Both the position numbers and the translations under genes were made by a program. The notes under the pieces are model-generated. The model was not told the origin of the DNA. It did no database searches and saw nothing but the letters and a program-made list of their open reading frames with translations. A DNA stretch of 64,000 nt from Streptomyces sp. CB02366 (GTDB lineage: Bacteria > Actinomycetota > Actinomycetes > Streptomycetales > Streptomycetaceae), in the NCBI RefSeq assembly GCF_001905905.1, contig NZ_LIVT01000006.1, positions 361,723 through 425,722 on the forward strand, given 5' to 3'. The stretch's first letter is position 1; the number at the start of each line of letters is the position of its first letter. Below are positions 60,305-64,000 of the stretch, piece by piece.

Positions 60305-61567
60305 TCAGGTGACGGTGGGGCGCTGCTGGAACGCGGGGGCGAGATGGGCCCCGGAGACGGCGATGTCGCGCAGCTCGACCACCGCGCGCAGCACGTCGGC
60401 GTGCGTCACGTACAGGGCGTTGAAGCCGAAGCGGAGCAGGTCGGGGGCGCGCATGTCGCCGATCACGCCGCGGGCGGTGAGCGCCGCGACCAGCGGGTAC
60501 GCCTCCGGGTGCCGCAGCGCGACCTGACTGCCCCGGCGTTCCGGCTCGCGCGGGGTGGCCGGGGTGAAGCCGAGGCCGTCGAGGAGGAGGTCGGCGCACT
60601 CCTGGAAGAAGCCGGTCAGGGACAGGCTCTTGGTCCGCACGGCGGCCATCTCCACCCCGTCGAAGGCGGTGAGCGCGGCCTCCAGGGCGATCAGGGAGAG
60701 CAGCGCGGGGGTGCCGATCCGGGCCCGGGTGATGTCCGCCGCCGGGGTGTACGCCCCCGCCATCGCGAACGGCTCGGCGTGCCCGTGCCAACCGGTCAGC
60801 GGATGGTCGAAGCCCTCCTGGTGGCGGTGGGCGACGTACGCGAACGCGGGGGCGCCCGGTCCGCCCGACAGGTACTTGTAGCCGCAGCCGACCGCGAAGT
60901 CCGCCTCGACCGCGTCGAGTCCGACCGGCAGGGCGCCCGCCGCGTGGCACAGGTCCCAGTGCATCAGGGCGCCGGAGTCGTGCGCGGCGGCGGTGAGCGC
61001 GGCCATGTCGTACAGCTCGCCGGTGCGGTAGTCGACCGGGGCGTACGCGGCGACCGCGACGTTCCCCGCCTCGGCGGCCAGCACGGCGGCGGCGTCCCGC
61101 GCCGGCACCCGGCGGACGTCGAGGCCGAGCAGCCGGCCCACCGAGTCGGCGATGTACTGGTCGGTGGGGAAGTGGTCCGGGTCGGTCAGCAGCAGCCGGC
61201 GGCCGGGGCGCAGCCGGGCGGCGGCGACCAGGGTGTTGAAGAGCTGGACGCTGGTGGAGTCCCCGGCGACGACCTGCCCGGGGGCCGCGCCGACCAGCCG
61301 GCCGATCGCGTCGCCGGTCCGCACCGGCGCCTCCCACCAGCCGTTGGCGTTCCAGGAGCGGATCAGGTCGGTGCCCCACTGGCGGTGCACGGCGTCCTCG
61401 ACGGCCGCCGGGACGGCGGCGGGCAGGGCGCCGAGGGAGTTGCCGTCGAGGTAGACGACCCCGTCGGGGAGGAGGAAGCGGTTCCGGACGGCGGCGAGCG
61501 GGTCGGCGGCGTCCAGGGCCGCTGCGCGGGTGGTGAGGCCGGTGAGGCCGGTGGGTTCGGTCAGCAT
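60305..61567 (-). CDS. kynU: Kynureninase
   Basis: A 420-residue PLP enzyme that splits kynurenine or 3-hydroxykynurenine into (3-hydroxy)anthranilate and alanine. Family blocks: YLDGNSLGALPAAVPAAVED, VAGDSTSVQLFNTLVAAARL, the HWDLCHAAGALPVGLDAVEA strand and the PLP Lys231 in GCGYKYLSGGPG. Length matches the family (about 410-420). The ATG overlaps the end of the aldolase gene by 7 bp with GGAG upstream. With the neighbouring meta-cleavage enzymes it suggests channelling of the anthranilate product into ring-cleavage catabolism. Confidence 0.93.
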   Translation of the reverse strand: MLTEPTGLTGLTTRAAALDAADPLAAVRNRFLLPDGVVYLDGNSLGALPAAVPAAVEDAVHRQWGTDLIRSWNANGWWEAPVRTGDAIGRLVGAAPGQVVAGDSTSVQLFNTLVAAARLRPGRRLLLTDPDHFPTDQYIADSVGRLLGLDVRRVPARDAAAVLAAEAGNVAVAAYAPVDYRTGELYDMAALTAAAHDSGALMHWDLCHAAGALPVGLDAVEADFAVGCGYKYLSGGPGAPAFAYVAHRHQEGFDHPLTGWHGHAEPFAMAGAYTPAADITRARIGTPALLSLIALEAALTAFDGVEMAAVRTKSLSLTGFFQECADLLLDGLGFTPATPREPERRGSQVALRHPEAYPLVAALTARGVIGDMRAPDLLRFGFNALYVTHADVLRAVVELRDIAVSGAHLAPAFQQRPTVT

Positions 61568-62613
61568 GCGGGGGCTCCGTGGTCGGGGGTGGAAGTGGCG
61601 GCATCGGCGGCGGTGCGGGTGAGGTCCAGGGCGATGTCCGTGAGCAGGTCCTCCTGCCCGCCGACCAGCCGCCGCCGGCCCGCCTCGACGAGCAGGTCCC
61701 GGGTGTCGAGCCCGTGCCGGGCGGCCGTCGCCTCCGCGTGCCGCAGGAAGCTGGAGTACACCCCGGCGTAGCCGAGCGTCAGGGTCTCCCGGTCGACCCG
61801 CACGGGCCGGTCCTGCGTCGGCCGGACCAGCTCCTCGGCCGCGTCCATCAGGGGGAAGAGGTCGCAGCCGTGCTCCCAGCCCATCAGGTCGAAGACCGCG
61901 ACCACCGGTTCCAGCGGGGCGTTGCCCGCGCCCGCGCCCTGCCCGGCGAGGGAGGCGTCGACGCGGTGTGCGCCCGCCTCCACCGCGACGATGCTGTTGG
62001 CGACGCCGAGGCCGAGGTTGTGGTGGGCGTGGACGCCGATCTCGGTGGCGGGGTCGAGGACGTCCCGGTAGGCGCGGACCCGGTCCCGCACGCCGTCCAT
62101 CGTCAGCCGGCCGCCGGAGTCGGTGACGTACACGCAGTGCGCGCCGTACGACTCCATCAGCTGGGCCTGCGCGGCCAGTTCGGCGGGCGGCGCGAGGTGG
62201 GACATCATCAGGAAGCCGGAGACGTCCATGCCCAGGTCGCGGGCGAGCGCGATGTGCTGGGCGGACACGTCCGCCTCCGTGCAGTGGGTGGCGACGCGGA
62301 CCGAGGTGACGCCGAGCGCGTGGGCGCGGCGCAGGTCGGCGGCGGTGCCGATGCCGGGCAGCAGCAGCGTGGTGAGCCGGGCCCGGTCGAGGACCTCGGC
62401 CGCCGCCTCCAGCCACTCCCAGTCGGTGTGGGCGCCGGGGCCGTAGGTGATGGAGGAGCCGGAGAGGCCGTCGCCGTGCGCGACCTCCACGGCGTCCACG
62501 CCGGCCGCCTCCAGGGCGGCCGCGATCGCCCGCACCTGGTCGAGGGTGTAGCGGTGGGAGACGGCGTGCATGCCGTCCCGCAGGGTGACGTCCTGGACGT
62601 AGACGCGGGTCAT
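61561..62613 (-). CDS. 4-hydroxy-2-oxovalerate aldolase
   Basis: A 350-residue DRE-TIM aldolase that cleaves 4-hydroxy-2-oxovalerate to pyruvate and acetaldehyde. VQDVTLRDGMHAVSH at the N-terminus holds the metal Asp13 and catalytic His. GVHAHHNLGLGVANS contains the metal-binding HxH, and DASLAGQGAGAGNAPLE is the conserved end of the barrel. It pairs with the next gene's acylating acetaldehyde dehydrogenase, with which such aldolases form a channelling complex. Coupled to its neighbours by short overlaps (ATGA-type with the dehydrogenase). Confidence 0.95.
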   Translation of the reverse strand: MTRVYVQDVTLRDGMHAVSHRYTLDQVRAIAAALEAAGVDAVEVAHGDGLSGSSITYGPGAHTDWEWLEAAAEVLDRARLTTLLLPGIGTAADLRRAHALGVTSVRVATHCTEADVSAQHIALARDLGMDVSGFLMMSHLAPPAELAAQAQLMESYGAHCVYVTDSGGRLTMDGVRDRVRAYRDVLDPATEIGVHAHHNLGLGVANSIVAVEAGAHRVDASLAGQGAGAGNAPLEPVVAVFDLMGWEHGCDLFPLMDAAEELVRPTQDRPVRVDRETLTLGYAGVYSSFLRHAEATAARHGLDTRDLLVEAGRRRLVGGQEDLLTDIALDLTRTAADAATSTPDHGAPAC

Positions 62614-63524
62614 CGGCCCGTGCTCCGTTCGGCCAGGCGCTCGGCGGTGCGCAGCGCGGCGGCGGTCATGATGTCGAGGTTCCCGGCGTAGGCGGGGAGG
62701 TAGTGGGCGGCGCCCTCGACCTCCAGGTAGACGGAGACGAGCAGCCGGGCCCCGCCGCCGAGCCGGACCAGCGGGTCGTCGGCGGTGAGCGTCCGGAACT
62801 GCGGCTCCTGCTTGAGCCGGTAGCCGGGGACGTACGCGGCGACCTCCGCGGCCTTCGCGCGCACCGACGCGGCGATCCGATCGGTGTCGGCGTCGTCGAC
62901 GAGGCAGTGCACGGTGTCCCGCATGAGCAGCGCCGGTTCGGCCGGGTTGAGGACGATGATCGCCTTGCCCCGGGCCGCGCCGCCGACCCGCTCCAGGGCG
63001 CGGGAGGTCGTCTCGGTGAACTCGTCGATGTTGGCCCGGGTGCCGGGCCCGGCGGACCGGGAGGCGATCGAGGCGACGATCTCCGCGTAGTGCACGGGGG
63101 CGACGGCGGCGACGGCGGCGACGACCGGGACGGTGGCCTGCCCGCCGCAGGTGACCATGTTGAGGTCGGGCGCGTCCAGGTGCTCGTCGAGGTTGACGGA
63201 CGGGACGACGTAGGGGCCGGTGGCCGCCGGGGTGAGGTCGATCAGCGTCTTCCCGTACGGGGCGAGCGCGGCGGCGTTGCGGTGGTGGGCGGCGGCCGAG
63301 GTGGCGTCGAAGACGACGTCGATCCCGTCGAAACCGTCCATGGCGATCAGCCCGGCGACCCCGTCGGAGCTGGTCGGCACACCGAGCCGGCGGGCCCGCG
63401 CGAGCCCGTCCGACTCCGGGTCGATGCCGATCATCGCGGCGGCGGTCACGAGCCCCGAGCCGCGGATCATCTTGATGAGGAGATCGGTGCCGATGTTGCC
63501 CGATCCGATGACGGCGGCCCTCAC
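62610..63524 (-). CDS. Acetaldehyde dehydrogenase (CoA-acylating)
   Basis: A 304-residue enzyme that oxidises acetaldehyde to acetyl-CoA. The Rossmann start is RAAVIGSGNIGTDLLIKMIR. The catalytic Cys126 lies in NMVTCGGQATVPVVAAV, and AIIVLNPAEPALLMRDTV is the conserved C-terminal block. The GTG at 63522-63524 overlaps the upstream gene's stop (GTGA). It is the standard partner of the downstream aldolase, giving pyruvate and acetyl-CoA as end products. Confidence 0.95.
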   Translation of the reverse strand: MRAAVIGSGNIGTDLLIKMIRGSGLVTAAAMIGIDPESDGLARARRLGVPTSSDGVAGLIAMDGFDGIDVVFDATSAAAHHRNAAALAPYGKTLIDLTPAATGPYVVPSVNLDEHLDAPDLNMVTCGGQATVPVVAAVAAVAPVHYAEIVASIASRSAGPGTRANIDEFTETTSRALERVGGAARGKAIIVLNPAEPALLMRDTVHCLVDDADTDRIAASVRAKAAEVAAYVPGYRLKQEPQFRTLTADDPLVRLGGGARLLVSVYLEVEGAAHYLPAYAGNLDIMTAAALRTAERLAERSTGR

Positions 63525-64000
63525 CGCACGACCTCCTTCAGCAGGGAGGCCAGCCCGAAGAAGCGGACGGCGTTGCCGCCGAGGACCGCGTCCCGCTCGG
63601 CGGGGGCCAGGCCGCTCTCCCGCACCAGCCGGCCGATGGACTCCTCGCCCAGCGGGAACGGGTGGTCGGAGCCGAGCAGCACCCGCTCCGCGCCCATCAC
63701 GTCCACCAGGAGCCGCAGCGCCCCGGGGTCGAAGACGGCCGAGTCCACGGCGAAGCGCTCGGTGTAGTACGACGGCGGGTGCGGGCTGTCGGCGCGCACG
63801 ATGTCCCGCCGGTGCCAGGCGTTCTCCGCCCGGCCCAGCAGGTACGGGAAGCTGCCGCCGCCGTGCGCGAACAGCAGCCGCAGCGACGCCGGGAGCCGCT
63901 CGAAGGCGCCGGAGAGGATCAGCGACAGGATCGTCAGGTGCGTCTCGCCCGCCATCCCCGCCAGCCAGGCCAGCATGTAGCGGGAGTGGCGCGGATCGGT
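63521..64000 (-). CDS. ACMSD-type amidohydrolase, C-terminal part (5' end outside window)
   Basis: 160 codons including the stop are visible and the frame is open at the window edge. The block LRLLFAHGGGSFPYLLGR (metal-binding His strand) and RVLLGSDHPFPLGEE (the catalytic Asp strand) place it in the ACMSD family of metal-dependent decarboxylases. The canonical member decarboxylates 2-amino-3-carboxymuconate-6-semialdehyde, the product of 3-hydroxyanthranilate ring opening, which fits kynureninase nearby. The remaining enzymes of this route (dioxygenase, semialdehyde dehydrogenase, deaminase, decarboxylase, hydratase) would be expected to the right of the window. Confidence 0.9.
   Translation of the reverse strand, partial: TDPRHSRYMLAWLAGMAGETHLTILSLILSGAFERLPASLRLLFAHGGGSFPYLLGRAENAWHRRDIVRADSPHPPSYYTERFAVDSAVFDPGALRLLVDVMGAERVLLGSDHPFPLGEESIGRLVRESGLAPAERDAVLGGNAVRFFGLASLLKEVVR

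Overview
The window looks like chromosomal DNA of a Streptomyces species. GC is very high, third codon positions are almost all G or C, GTG and occasional TTG starts are common, ATGA or GTGA overlaps are frequent, and the families seen (SpoIIE-type phosphatase, DUF1206 and DUF4383 membrane proteins, a B12-binding MerR regulator, a CYP152 peroxygenase) are actinobacterial. No rRNA, tRNA, CRISPR array, prophage or complete insertion sequence was found. Two short IS-like (MITE-type) elements are present.

Left third (1-36 kb), accessory and housekeeping functions: the end of a CocE/PepX hydrolase, an amino-acid permease, a zinc-ribbon miniprotein, a large-subunit KatE catalase, and a translationally coupled run of four glycosyltransferases. 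Then comes a zone of gene decay: a frameshifted arginine amidinotransferase, a short-chain dehydrogenase that has lost its catalytic middle, and a LysE stub, mixed with intact genes (FUSC transporter, CYP152 P450, epimerase, SpoIIE phosphatase). Next are a possible SPFH / NAD-kinase-like / Nudix / SHOCT operon behind twin operators, a TetR / PAP2-phosphatase divergent pair around a strong palindromic operator, a PadR / dienoyl-CoA reductase unit, a MarR / MMPL efflux unit, a fasciclin protein, two DUF membrane proteins, a B12-type MerR regulator and a cysteine-desulfurase-like enzyme.

Centre (36.8-53.0 kb): a complete polycyclic tetramate macrolactam (PTM) biosynthetic cluster of the frontalamide/HSAF type, ftdA-ftdB-ftdC-ftdD-ftdE-ftdF. 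FtdB is a 3152-residue hybrid with KS-AT-DH-KR-ACP and C-A-PCP-TE domains. It would build two polyene chains, join them to one ornithine and release a tetramic acid. FtdC, FtdD and FtdE are the redox cyclases that close the carbocycles; FtdA (sterol-desaturase-type hydroxylase) and FtdF (P450) are oxygenating tailoring enzymes. No regulator or exporter lies inside the cluster.

Right third (53-64 kb): a YnfA membrane protein ending in a perfect palindromic terminator, an actinobacterial membrane/extracytoplasmic protein, an unusual cysteine-rich 503-residue protein without a signal peptide, the second MITE-like element, and a leftward catabolic run. That run holds an ACMSD-type amidohydrolase (cut by the window edge), acylating acetaldehyde dehydrogenase, 4-hydroxy-2-oxovalerate aldolase, kynureninase, a secreted LVIVD-repeat protein and an amino-acid permease. 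Together these suggest a kynurenine / 3-hydroxyanthranilate meta-cleavage route to pyruvate and acetyl-CoA.
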